A stretch of 64,000 nt of DNA, taken from the NCBI GenBank assembly GCA_037974335.1, contig CM075760.1, positions 19,920,291-19,984,290 on the forward strand. The letters run 5' to 3'. Positions 10,226-21,545 of this stretch are shown one piece after another (within the stretch, counting starts at the first letter, position 1; every line of letters starts with the position of its first letter). A model generated the notes under the pieces. The model had not been told where the DNA came from, did no database searches, and saw nothing but the letters and a program-made list of their open reading frames with translations. The DNA comes from Prionace glauca. Lineage: Eukaryota > Chordata > Chondrichthyes > Carcharhiniformes > Carcharhinidae. The position numbers were made by a program, and so were the translations under genes.

Positions 10226-10939
10226 GACCATGTCTTTGTCAAAACTGAGTCTGGCATATCTCTGATTATATCAGAAAACACCACGCTGGTTAGAAATATA
10301 CTGCATACTCTCTCTCAATAATGACTGAACTGGGCCCAGTCTGCATTCATATTAGTACAGGTGCTGTATCGATATCTTGTGCACTCGACTGTCTCCGTAT
10401 CACTGCATAAAACCCGTCCCTTGTTTATATTACAACAGATCATATTAGTTGAATTGACCATGCAAAGTTGTCCGTTATTTTCCCTTAGAATATGTGGATT
10501 AGCCATGGTAACTGTGTGGGGCTAACGGGGATAGGGCAGAGGGGAGAAGCTGGGTGGGACACAGACTCGGTGGACAAGATTTGTGTTTCTGAACTGTAAG
10601 AATTCGATGGTTCTATGTCCAAGAAACATCACAGACATTTGCGTGCTTATTTATTTCAAATATTCTATTTTCTAATACCCACCTTTGGAGAAATGATCTC
10701 TTTTAGCAATTCCCCTTCAGTTTTCCCAATCATAACCTTCAGCCCATCTCTGCCTTCCATGAATGCATGAAAACACCAAAGAGTTCATGTATTTCACCTG
10801 AAGAGCATTTAATATGTAACTATTTATTGACAACCATTCTGTTGTTTGCTCATGCGTTAAGCATGATTACAGCCTCACTGTTTTGTTCCTGGCGTTAACT
10901 TATCTGTCTTTCGAGATCTGTTGGAAAATGGATAAATCA
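10226..10939. repeat. Segmental duplication copy 2 (pairs with 2937-3655)
   Basis: Same order of elements as copy 1, including the truncated SINE tail at 10455-10622. No receptor exon follows it. Confidence 0.9.
10455..10622 (+). mobile_element. Deu-SINE 3' part (duplicate copy)
   Basis: Orthologous to the SINE tail at 3166-3334 within the duplicated block. Confidence 0.75.
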
Positions 10940-11711
10940 CATCTCGAATGACGAGGAGATTACGAAAATTGATCTTCTCAGTGTCTCACTAAACTTCCTG
11001 ATGTATGACTCAATTGTGTGCTGATTTGTGAAAATGATGGTGAAAATGACCCTGGATATATAGCCGACAGGAGATAATTACACCTGTAATTCTCAGACTT
11101 CTTATTTCTATTGATGCAAAGGATTGAAACATCTGCCACTGTCCAGATAAGGAACAATATTTCTGTTTAACCGTTACCTTCACCAATTCCATGGTAACCA
11201 TCTTAGATATTTTCTACTGTGTATAGATTGTACAGTCTAGGTAATGCGATGAATCAGGATCAGCTGCATCATAAGAGTGGCCAGACCTTATGTGATATAA
11301 ACAGTGATATCACCTGGTGAACAAGGACTGCAGCGGTTCAAGATAGCAGCTCATCACCACATTGTCAGGGGCAATCAGAGAAGGGCAACAGATGTCAGTG
11401 CTGCCCACATCCTATAAATGATTGAACATAATGCTCCAACAACAGAAGAAGAATCTAATCAAATACAGACAGATATGCTCGCGCAATGATGACATAAACT
11501 GGCTGGGAGAATCAATTGAACCAACGTATGAGTTCTCTAGAGTAAGAGAGACAGAACATGATATAACATTTAAATAAACATTTTTTGTGCGTGTGATCAT
11601 TCGAGAGAAAGTGATTTGACCAATAATGACAGGCAGGGGTCAAATGAAGCAAAATCTGATGCAGGTTCGAATTCACAACGGATTGGGTGACGGTTTCCAA
11701 AAATAATCATA
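10940..11711. other. No gene recognised
   Basis: No receptor exon, RNA gene or repeat identified. Confidence 0.4.
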
Positions 11712-12299
11712 GAGAATTAGAACATTATAATTTGAATGACTGGCTCCAGTGTATCACTGACAGAGACAGCTGGGCCCGGAGTCAGACTGGAACCTGAGAA
11801 TTAGAACATTACAATGTGAATGACTGGCCCCAGTGTATCACTGACAGAGACAGTTGGGCCCAGAGTCAGACTGGGACCTGAGAATTAGAACATTACAATG
11901 TGAATGACTGGCTCCAGTGTATCACTGACAGAGACAGTTGGGCCCGGAGTCAGACTGGGACCTGAGAATTAGAACATTACAATGTGAATGACTGGCCCCA
12001 GTGTATCACTGACAGAGACAGCTGGGCCCGGACTCAGACTGGGATCTGAGAATTAGAACATTACAATGTGAATGACTGGCCCCAGTGTATCACTGACAGA
12101 GACAGCTGGGTCCAGAGTCAGACTGGGTCCTGAGAATTAGAACATAACAATGTGAATGACTGGCCCCAGTGTATCACTGACAGAGACAGCTGGGCCCGGA
12201 GTCAGACTGGGACCTGAGAATTAGAACATTACAATGTGAATGACCGGCCCCAGTGTATCACTGACAGAGACAGCTGGGCCCGGAGTCAGACTGGAAACT
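11712..12299 (+). repeat. 84-bp minisatellite, 7 copies
   Basis: Seven head-to-tail units start at 11712, 11796, 11880, 11964, 12048, 12132 and 12216, exactly 84 bp apart. Each begins 'gagaattagaacatta' and contains 'gtatcactgacagagacag' and 'agtcagactgg'. Only a few substitutions separate the units and no length change was seen, so the array is young or kept uniform. Confidence 0.97.
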
Positions 12300-12612
12300 G
12301 ATATAAGGAAGGAATCATTTCTGGGGCCTGAGAGCAGGTTTCTTTGTCATGAGGAGTGAGGCAGGGATTTGTGTGGCAAACACGGATTGGAAACCCTACC
12401 ACAACCGCAAGAGTGACTGATGCCACCTGACTGAGGCTTGTATTCACGAGGACTGAAACGACGAACTATGAAACCCTCATCAGAGGGAGAAAAGCAGTGC
12501 AATAAATGTTAAGGATTATTGTGTTTTTCCTAAAAAAAAAGTTTGATCCGATGCTCATCTGTTCAAAGTGATGTTTTGTAAATAGAATCGACTTTCGGAA
12601 TGGGTCCTGGCA
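12300..12612. other. No gene recognised
   Basis: Unique-looking sequence after the minisatellite. Confidence 0.4.
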
Positions 12613-12722
12613 ATTACACACACACAGACACACACACACACACACACACAGAAACACACACACACACACACACACACAGAGAAACATACACACACACGCA
12701 CACACACACACACAACACACAG
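12613..12722. repeat. (CA)n microsatellite
   Basis: CA dinucleotide tract with occasional GA interruptions. Confidence 0.95.
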
Positions 12723-13349
12723 GTTCTGTCAAAAGATAAGATTAGCTCAAGACGACAGTTGTATAAATATTCCATTTTATTCCGTTTTAATGAAGGACAG
12801 GGAGAGACACAAAAAGGATGCTGGGACACTGATATAGATGAACCTTAAAATGCTCCCATTCTCGAGAATCCTTCAAAACTTCATCCCATGAAGGATATAT
12901 CGAATTTATTTTCCAAAGTTTCTGTGAAATCTAATTCCATCACCCTTCCACGCTGTTCATTCCAGTTCATCACAACTACTGTGTAAAAGTGAACACTTAT
13001 CTCTCTGTCTCGCTGCTCAATAAAATAACTTTGTGCCCATTGGTTGCTGACCGTCCCCCAGTTGAAAGATTCTCCCTTTAATTAACCCAATCACAACTTT
13101 ATGATTATGAACACTAATAAATGTGTTGAAAAGACTGGCAAGGAGATAAAGACAGCGGGAGAGTTACGAGAAAGCAAACCGGGGGGGCTGACAGATAAAA
13201 GCTGAGGAACAAAAATAAGTAGCAGATGGAGAGAAAATGATCAAACAACGAAAGATAACAGCTATCATTCCCTCCCTTTACAGATCCCGGGAGAGTTCAG
13301 TGACTGATCCACTGACCATCCAGTTATGTCCGAGAATGGAAACTTTAAC
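12723..13349. other. No gene recognised
   Basis: No supported feature. Confidence 0.4.
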
Positions 13350-13384
13350 CAGATCACACCACAAATGATTTGTGGTGTGATCTG
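13350..13384. repeat. Perfect 16-bp hairpin, 3-nt loop
   Basis: CAGATCACACCACAAA at 13350-13365 is mirrored exactly by TTTGTGGTGTGATCTG at 13369-13384, with the loop TGA. It is too precise and too long for chance in unique sequence, and it does not match any RNA I know. Confidence 0.9.
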
Positions 13385-14277
13385 TATTGTAAATGTCACC
13401 ACAATGTGACCTGTCTGACTCTGCCCTGACTCTGTGGGCAGATATAGGCCGCACTGACAGATGTTCTCACCAGATTGTGGTCTCTGGATATATTTTCTGC
13501 TCGGAAGTGAGATGTGCGGTTTGGAACCGGCAGCAGAGAAACAGGAAGTTGTGTTACCTGAGAATGAAACAACCGGGGCCAGTTTGATGTTATCACCGTG
13601 AACAATCTTCCTGCCTGTGAGGGTGAGCTCACTCTGAAAGCATCAAGAACAGTCACACAGATTGCTGCCGGTCTCAGCATTACAGTCACCCCCATTCCCA
13701 TATTAATGAATCAAGAAAATGGCCATATTTGGGGTTTAAACAGATTAATTGAAGGGAAGATGGACTGAAGGTTACCACTGAGGGAAAAGAGGGAAAATTA
13801 AAGCAACATTTTTTATTCACAGAGACATTCCGAAATAGAAAGTTAAAGTGTGCTGGGTTTTGTGTGTGAGAAATAGAGGAGAGAGGTTAATTGAGTGAAA
13901 TGGTTAAGTTCCTACAATGAATTTTCCTCTGCTGAGATTTTTGTGCTTTATCTTTTCAGTCACAAGGTGCCTTAAGGAAGAAGAAAGAAATAGTCTCGGA
14001 GTCAGATCCGTCTCCTGGGAACCTGTGTGAGTTAATGGAGACTGAGAGAGAGGAGAGAGGTTATCTGATTTAGGTTCAGTCTGAGACAGAGAAAGAGAGA
14101 AGTTCAGTGAATCATTTGAAAGATGCATTGCCTTGGCAGCGGAATGACCAGCTGTACATCACACTCAAGAGCGTCCAGGGCCATTCATCAACTTTATTTA
14201 TTGACTGAGACACAGAATGTGCAATAAATACTGAATAAATTACAATATCATGCTTAAAATTAATAGCAATTATTTAC
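13385..14277. other. No gene recognised
   Basis: No supported feature. The longer open frames here show no domain. Confidence 0.4.
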
Positions 14278-14470
14278 ACAGTGATTAGCACTGGTACCTC
14301 ACACTGTTAGGGACACAGGTTCCACATAAGCCTTGTGTAACTGTGTGGTGTTTGCATATTCATTCTGTGTGTGCGTGGGTTTCCTCCAGGTTTACTGCTT
14401 TCTTCCTACAGTCCAAAGATGTACAGGTTAGTTGGATTGGCCATGTTGAATTGTCCTTTAATGTACATTT
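14278..14470 (+). mobile_element. Deu-type SINE, plus strand
   Basis: Degraded tRNA-like head ('cagtgattagcactgg'), then the Deu core ('gtgcgtgggtttcctcc', 'cagtccaaagatgtac') and 'ttggattggccatgttg'. Confidence 0.75.
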
Positions 14471-15060
14471 GCAGTGCAATGTGACATACATTCATTCTGT
14501 TCCTCAATCTCTTTTGAACAAGAGGATGTTACAAGTTTCATCCCAAGCTTTCAATAAAATATTCCAGGAAATGCGAGGGCAATTAAATATGATGAACAAC
14601 TCCCAGTAGTTATTAACAAGACGAAACACATTCTTCGAACCCCATTACATTTTTAAAGCTAATTTCCATCTTTTCATCTCGTTCTCTCCTTTTTGTTCCA
14701 TCTGTCAAACGCATTTTATAGAAAACCAGTTTTTGAGACAGTGTTGGCTTTATTATTAGTGTCCAATATAACACAAAGTAAGGCACGGATGTGGTCAGTA
14801 GTGCATGACACAGAGCCTGACACAATCATATCTGAGATGGAGCCCAATGTAACAGAAATGGCCTCTTGGCTGAACAAAAACTCAGAAATGATGATTTGTA
14901 GCAATTATCACGGCTTGTCATCATATCATAATAAATGGAATGGTGTGTCATGTAATATAAACAAATATAAAGTCTATTGCAATGATGATTCAAATGAGTC
15001 GCATGCAGTAAATAAAGACACAAGGCCCAGTGTCTTGCTGTACATGTCTACAACAAATGT
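14471..15060. other. No gene; contains a local duplicate
   Basis: About 14925-15035 resembles 16260-16380 ('taaacaaatataa', 'aatgagtcgcatgcagt' against 'tttgagtcacattcagt'). The open frame that runs into the following GA tract is not a credible gene. Confidence 0.4.
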
Positions 15061-15065
15061 GTGTG

Positions 15066-15210
15066 CGAGAGAGAGAGAGAGAGAGAGAGAGGGAGGCAGG
15101 GGCAGAGGCGGGGGGAGAGAGAGAGAGACAGAGAGAGAGAGAGAGGGAGGCAGGGGCAGAGGCGGGCGGGGGGGGGGGGGAGAAAAAGGCAGAGAGAGAG
15201 AGCCGTAAAC
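15066..15210. repeat. Polypurine (GA)n tract with a 54-bp internal duplication
   Basis: GA-rich purine tract. The phrase 'gggaggcaggggcagaggcg' occurs at 15091 and again 54 bp later at 15145. A 12-base G run follows. Such a tract could form triplex DNA or assemble poorly. Confidence 0.9.
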
Positions 15211-15234
15211 CATTCCACTGATGATGAATGATCC

Positions 15235-15445
15235 ACTGAGTGTTTCTCGCATTTTCTGTTCGGATCTCACGCACCCACAGCATCTTGCTTTTGACCAACG
15301 AGATATTTGAACAGGTGACTGAAAGCTTGGCCAATACAGGGACAGTTTTATGGATTGACTTAGACGAGGAAAGTGAAATAAGGAGACTTAGGGAGGGAAT
15401 TACAAAGCTTAGGCGTAGGCAGATGAAGACATCCGAAAGTGAAAA
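15235..15445 (+). repeat. Fragments of two interspersed repeats
   Basis: 15235-15297 resembles the 'cagcattttctgtt ... cagcatcttgcttttg' end of the repeat also seen at 38855. 15300-15445 resembles a shark repeat with 'gagggaattacaaagctta'. Identification is from memory. Confidence 0.4.
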
Positions 15446-15989
15446 ATAATTTCGAAGGTAACAATACAAATTACAGAATATATAATTCTATTCAAACATA
15501 ACCGAACTGTCAACACTCGTTCTGTGGCGATTTCGTTTTATTTCTCCCTGAAACAGATCAGTAATTAATGAGTGGATAGATATTTAGCCAGTGGGAGCCC
15601 ATCTGGCGATATTGCGAGTACAGAATTCTGTCTCACACTGTCAGTGAATCTGTTGGATGCTTTAAATAAGACAGGTCAATCTTTATCTCTGAAGTCTATG
15701 TCAAATTGACACAGTGCAGTGCAATATTCAACTAATAAAATGTATCACAACGGTGGTTGCTTGAAGATATTGTAATGAGCACTGTACGATTATTCAGATA
15801 TTGACCTGTCCCAGAACACCAATGAATCACTGAGAAATTGTTCAAACGGAATATTACTCACACAATAACAGAGCAATTAGATATTTCTCGCAGCTACTTA
15901 TCGAAATTAGTAAAAATTAAACGTACTGCTCCAATCAAGAATGATTAGTGTCAGACAGGCACACCCATATTATATCGGGATTGATAATA
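15446..15989. other. No gene recognised
   Basis: AT-rich sequence, no feature. Confidence 0.4.
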
Positions 15990-16212
15990 TCTCGGCAGGC
16001 AACATGTTCAAGGTCGTATGTTCGATTAACAGAGACAGATGTTGGTGTCATTCAAAGAGACAAATCCCGTGTAATATAAAAAAGAGATGAGATCTGATGA
16101 AATATGAACAGATCCGTGGTCTACTGTCGTATTAATTGAGAGGATCTAATGCAGCATAAATAGAGAGATGGCCGAGAGTGGCATAACGAGAGAAATAACC
16201 GAATGTAGTGTA
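15990..16212. repeat. Local duplication copy 1 (pairs with 16715-16920)
   Basis: Both copies contain 'agatccgtg', 'taaatagagagatggc' and 'gagaaataacc' in the same order. They also hold the reverse-orientation 'gtaatataaa' phrase family. Confidence 0.75.
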
Positions 16213-16259
16213 AAAACAGACAAGGCCTACTGTCATATAATTAAAGACTGGCTCTGGTA

Positions 16260-16380
16260 CAACACAAATAGGAGTAATAAATAAAGCGGCATTTTATGCA
16301 ATGTAAACAAATATAAGATCTGTTGAAATAATGAATCATTTGAGTCACATTCAGTGCATAAAGAGACATATCCTAGTGTG
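16260..16380. repeat. Local duplicate of 14925-15035
   Basis: Collinear matches including 'gtaaacaaatataaga' and 'gagtcacattcagtgcataaag'. Confidence 0.6.
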
Positions 16381-16714
16381 TTCTAATCAATCTTCTGTAT
16401 ACTGCCCTCTTGCCAGTGGCTTACAGTCTCTTTCTAATGAGTAAAACATTCTCATTCATCACTTTGAGCGTCTGTACTAAATCTCCCATAAACTGTTCAG
16501 TTCTGAGGGAACCAAACCAAGTGTTCAGTTGTTCTGATAGTGCAGTTTATACACGCTTAACGTCAAGCCCGATATGACCTTCTCTACCTCACCTGTTCCC
16601 CCTTGTCATTTCATGAATTGATGGAACTTTTACATGGATTCCCATGAATCACTGTCATTCTGTCAGAATAAGATTCAAGGCCAGGAGAAGACTTCCTTCT
16701 GACAGTTAAATGCC

Positions 16715-16920
16715 AGGCAAAATATACATGGTCATATGTTGAATTAACAGAGATGGATGTAAATATGGATATCCTGTTTAATATTAACAGAGATGGGATC
16801 AGATGTAATAGGATCAGATCCGTGATCTACCCTAGCACTAATAGAGAGGAACTAATGTCTCATAAATAGAGAGATGGCTCAGTGTACATAACTGGAGAAA
16901 TAACCTAATGTAGCATAAAT
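16715..16920. repeat. Local duplication copy 2
   Basis: Diverged copy of 15990-16212 about 725 bp downstream. Confidence 0.75.
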
Positions 16921-17164
16921 TAATTTGTAATGTATTCGTGCTATAAATGTATAGTGTAATATTGGACATAGATCTCAGACTTTAGGCGCACTGAGGTAAA
17001 TGTCATCATGCCAAAACACATCTGTGATCAGTTCAGAAAGGAAACAACATCATTTCTGAGTCAAATGGTAATGTATTAAATTCCCACAAGATACCTCGCG
17101 ATCCAACCTGTGACCCAGTACTGAATGTTCAATTATTCCATTAATAAATGTGGTGATATTTCAG

Positions 17165-17372
17165 TCTCGGGGGTAGTATAGCAATATCATTATTAAGCTA
17201 GTATTCCAGAAGCTTGGGACAGGAGTTCCAGTTCCACCCTGGCAGCTGAGGAATTTCAGCTCAGTTTATTGATAAAGACATCGTGTGTATTTAAAGGTTT
17301 GAAGTTTATTTCTTCGTCACAAATGGGTTTACATTCACACTGTAATGAAGTTACCGTGAAAATCATATATGG
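17165..17372. mobile_element. SINE fragments
   Basis: 17165-17280 is a plus-strand tRNA-like SINE head ('ggtagtatagcaatatcatt', 'gagttccagttccaccctgg'). 17296-17372 is a minus-strand tail of another SINE ('tttattt...gtcacaaatgggtttacat', 'tgtaatgaagttaccgtgaaa') that is present in longer form at 18421. Confidence 0.55.
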
Positions 17373-17439
17373 CCAAAGCTCATCTTTTTCTCGGATGTCT
17401 TTCAGGGGAGGAAATGTTACTTCTTAGTTAAAAGATAGA

Positions 17440-18420
17440 TAAAATTACCAGAAGAAGAAACAAGCCTGAGGTTTCAGAGATTTTTAAAATTCAACAAAAA
17501 AAAGTCCAAATAATCGAGGGGGAAATAGAAAATGGGAGTAAAATTGCAGGGAACATAAAAATTTATTAGAACCGTTTATATCAATATCTGAAGAGAGAAG
17601 GATTGGTTAAGTTAAATGTAAATTCCTTAGAGCCCGAATCCAGGGAATGTATATTGGGGAATAAAGAAATATTGAATGAATAGAACACTAAGTTTGACAC
17701 TACCTTCACACAAGATTCATCCCAGAAATGTTCGGGAACCAAGGGGGTAGTTGTAAGACGGTATTGAGGGAAACCAGTATTAGTAAAATCATTCTGGGGA
17801 AAATAATAGGGTGAAATTCTGGTTGGTCATTCGGGCCTGGTAATCCCAGAATATGGAAGGAAATGGGCCAATGTTAGATACATTGCTGCCCATCTTCTAA
17901 AATTCTATACAGGCCGAAACAGTTCCTACAGGTAATGTAACCCTGATATATACAGAGAAAGAGAGAATAAAACTGATAAATTACAGACTGATTTCAGCAT
18001 CAGTTAGAGATTGTTATCAAATCCATGATAGGAAAATATTTGGAAAGCATGGACGGAGTTTGATGAAATCAGTATGGGTTTAAGAAAGACATGTTTATCT
18101 TAACAAAACTACTTGCATTTTTTAAGGGTGTAAATAATAGGTGGGAATGGGGGAAGTGGGGGTTCTTTCGGGTAGGGAGGGGGAGGGATGCAACCAGTTT
18201 ACGTGGTGTATTTGCACTTTCAGAAGATATTTCAGAAGGCTCTTCATAAAATATTGGTAGGCCCAATGAAAGCACGTGAGATGGGGAGTGATATGTTGGC
18301 CTCGGTATAGAATTCATTGACATATAAGAAACAGAGATCGGAAATAAATAGGTGTTCTTCCGAGTGACGGTCAGCTAACAGTGGGGTACCGCAGGGTCCC
18401 AAATGTTAAATGTGTTCATT
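17440..18420 (+). mobile_element. Old LINE remnant
   Basis: Pieces of plus-strand RT-ORF sequence are visible, such as REGLVKLNVNSLEPESRE and KFDTTFTQDSS upstream, SFDEISMGLRKTCLS in the middle, and the degenerate 'ggggtaccgcagggtccc' (the G-V-P-Q-G-S site) near 18390. Many stops and shifts; clearly dead. Confidence 0.6.
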
Positions 18421-18645
18421 CGTCACAAATAACTTTGTGTTAACACTGCAATGAAGTTACTGTGAAAATTCCCGAGTCGCCACATTCCAGCATCTGTTCG
18501 GGTTACACTGAGGGAGAATTTAGCACGGCCCAATGCACCCTAACCAGGGCGTCTTTTGGACTATGGGAGGAAAGCGGAACACCCGGAAGAAACCCATATA
18601 GACACGGGGAGAAAGTGCAGACTCTGTACAGACAGTGACCCATGC
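18421..18645 (-). mobile_element. Deu-type SINE, minus strand, headless
   Basis: Contains the tail ('gcaatgaagttactgtgaaaa'), 'ggagaatttagcacggccc', and the reversed Deu core ('acacccggaagaaaccc', 'cacggggagaaagtgcagac'). The tRNA head is lost. Confidence 0.75.
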
Positions 18646-18689
18646 CAGGAATCTCTCTTCCTTGAAGAAGGTCATTGTTTGACACTGTG

Positions 18690-19850
18690 TGGCGTGAATG
18701 TTACTCTCCCCTCCTCAACCAAAGCCTGAATGTGTACTAAGTCTTGCTGCATATGGACGCGGACTGCTCCAGTATCTGAGGAGTCGCGAATGTGCTGAAC
18801 AGTGTGCAATCATTAGTGAACATCCCACTTCTGACCTTCTAATGAAGGGTGAAGATTAGGCCACACTATCCTGAGGAGTTCCTGCAGCAATACCCTGGGA
18901 CTGAGCTGATTGGCTTTCAACAACCCCAACCACCTTACTCTGTACTCGGTGTGACTGAAGCCAGTGGAATGTTTACCCCCGGATCCCCATTGACTGCAGA
19001 TTGGCTCAGGGTTCTTGATGCCATCATCGGTCAAGTGTTGTGTTGATGTGGAGGGTGGGCACTCTCACCTCATTAAAACAGCTATTTCCACAATATTTGG
19101 ACTAAGTTTAAATGATTTCTGGAACCGAGTGCTCCTAGTGGAACCCAGACTGAGCTTCATTGAGTAGATTATTATTATTATTATTATTATTACTGATCGG
19201 TTGATCCTCGATACTTTCTATTATTTTGATCGAGTGAGATCGCATTGGACGATAATTGGCCGGGATGTATTTGCCCTTCCTTCTGCGATAGAGCATGCCT
19301 GCTAATTTTCCACACTGTTGGGTATGTGATAGTGATGTAGCTATACTTTAATAGATTGACCGGGGCGCAGCTCGCTCCAGAGCACAAATCATCATTATTA
19401 TTGCTGAAATATTGTCAGGACCAATAATCCTTGCAGTGTCCAACCTCTTCAGCACAGGGTTAGGCCACAGATCAATCATGATCATATTGCATGGTGGAGC
19501 GGGCTCCCGGGCTCGAATGGTCTACTCCTGTTCCAATCTTATCCTGTGAAAGGCATTGAGCTGCTTGGAAACTGGCATCTGTGATGCTGGGGACCTCAGG
19601 AGGAGGCCGAGATGGAAAATCCTCTTGGCACTTCTGGCGGAAGATTGTAGCAATTGTTTCAGTTTTGCTCTTCTCCATTTGCTGAGCTCTCACATCATTA
19701 AGAATTGAGGTTTTATTTGAGGCTCCTGCTGCTGTTAATTGCTTTAATGTCCACCACCATTCAGAACTGTATGTGGTAGAACTGCAAAGTTAGATCCTAC
19801 CTGGAAAAATTCAGATCAAGGTGATGTATACATGGACATGTACTGGTGCA
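18690..19850 (-). mobile_element. Degenerate LINE of the second family
   Basis: The minus strand reads as RT-ORF debris. One part gives GQIHPGQLSSN-like text from an N-Y-R-P block, and another gives ATIFRQKCQEDFPSRPPPEV followed by PSITDAS, part of a LINE ORF I recall from shark genomes. Fragments of the same family appear at 25835-26530, 38166-38395, 48880-49275 and probably 50745-50925. An (ATT)n run lies at 19166-19191. Confidence 0.65.
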
Positions 19851-20055
19851 ATACCAGTTTAAACAGCGTGCTATATGTTATAATATATTATAATCATGGA
19901 CACGGTCCATTCTAACATATATACATATGGAGGCCAATTCAAAATGAACAGATGCAGTGTCCAGTGTTTTGCGGCAGTTCATGCTTCATGTAATGTAACC
20001 CACCAAGATTTATTTCCATCTGCTGGCAAAGCTTTGTAATTACAGTTAGTGCGAA

Positions 20056-20353
20056 AATATCATTGTCAGGTATGATCTATTGTATCAATGTAACAAGAAT
20101 TCACATCCATTAATGTAATATCACATCCCCTTCTGCAAGGTGCCAAAATTTATGGTGCAGTGAATTGTACATGTCCGTTGCTGAATTATGCAGATGAATT
20201 ATGCAATATCATTGTCAGGTATGATCTATTGTATCAATGTAACAAGAATTCACATCCATTAATGTAATATCACATCCCCTTCTGCAAGGTGCCAAAATTT
20301 ATGGTGCAGTGAATTGTACATGTCCGTTGCTGAATTATGCAGATGAAGTGGTG
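20056..20353. repeat. 149-bp tandem duplication, identical over at least 141 bp
   Basis: Copy 1 starts at 20056 and copy 2 at 20205. The two are base-for-base identical from 'aatatcattgtcagg' through 'ctgaattatgcagatgaa'. Either a very recent duplication or an assembly artefact. Confidence 0.95.
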
Positions 20354-21150
20354 TACGGCAGGAATCTGTCTGGGGCCTCAATTATTTACTATATTCATTA
20401 AGGGCTTAGATAATGGGACAAAGAGTCAAATATCCAAATGATAGATCAAGATATAATTTTTAGAAGGGACAACACTAAATTTAGTGGATGCCAAACAGGA
20501 TTTGGGGTTCGGCACATAGTTTCTTAAACTGTCACGATCTGCTGCAAAAAATAATCATTAAGACCAATGGAATGCCTCCCTTCATATCCAAAGGACTGGG
20601 GGATACGGAGACAGATGTTGTGCTCCAATTGTGCACAATCCTTGTTCAACCCCAATTAGAGCACTGTGAGCAAGTATGGGCAACATATCTTTGGAAAAAT
20701 GTTGACTCTGGACCGAGTTCAACGCAAGTTGCGAGGAGAGATTAGACGAATTTAGACATTTTTCTCTCGAATTCAGAAGGTTGAGGGCTGTTCTGATAGA
20801 AACCTATGAAATACCTACAGGGAAGGACTGTTTCCATTAGTTGAAGGTTCGAGGTTAAAAGGCCATCGTTGAAAAAAATAGGGAAAGGCCTTTTAGGAGA
20901 GTTGATAGAAAACATTAGTACATGTCGAGAGAGGTGAAAGATTGGAACTCTCTTCGGCAATTGCCGGTGGGAGCTGGTACAATTGTTACATATAAGTCTG
21001 AGGTCTTCTTTAATTGAACAGGTATATCAAGAGATATGGACTTAGCGAAGCCAAAATGGATTCAGCCACAGATCAGCCATGATCTCATTAAATGGTGGGG
21101 CCAGTTCGAGGAGCTGAGTGGCCTACTCCTGTGGCTATATTCCGATGTTG
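20354..21150 (+). mobile_element. Old LINE remnant
   Basis: Translates in pieces to CR1-like C-terminal text: IIIKTNGMPPFISKGLG, then LCTILVQPQLEHCEQVWATY (compare ...LVRPQLEYCVQFW... in better copies), then the tail 'tcagccatgatctcatta'. Many disruptions. Confidence 0.65.
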
Positions 21151-21545
21151 CCAGGGCAGCATCAGATGAAAATGGCTGAATCCATGGGAATACATTTTTG
21201 TTGATTTTGGTTAAAAGGAGGGATGTTGCCCAGGGAACTATTGGAGACCATGGGACTTTTAATGTCCAGCTCAGCAAACATGGCGTTAGGGAAAATGTTC
21301 GTCATTCCATTTGAAATTTAGTTGGGTCTCTGAAGACTCCCAGGAAGCCAAGATGTATTTTTAAGTTGAAAGAAAATGTGTGTGTGTGTGTGAAAGGGAA
21401 ACAATTTCTGGGGAAGAATGGGAACGACAGAATATATGTGTGTGCGTCTTTGTGTGTTGTCTGATAAATGTCATATAGTTTACAAATCAACAACACAATT
21501 AAAACCGGCATCCTTCCATTTCCAATAGAAAAGTTAGAATCACAG
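21151..21545. other. No gene; short (GT)n at 21377-21394
   Basis: Unique-looking sequence with a small microsatellite. Confidence 0.4.

Noticed and set aside
14693-15208. 171-codon open frame
   Set aside because: It runs from unique AT-rich sequence into a GA tract, with no domain, no splice logic and no homologue known to me.
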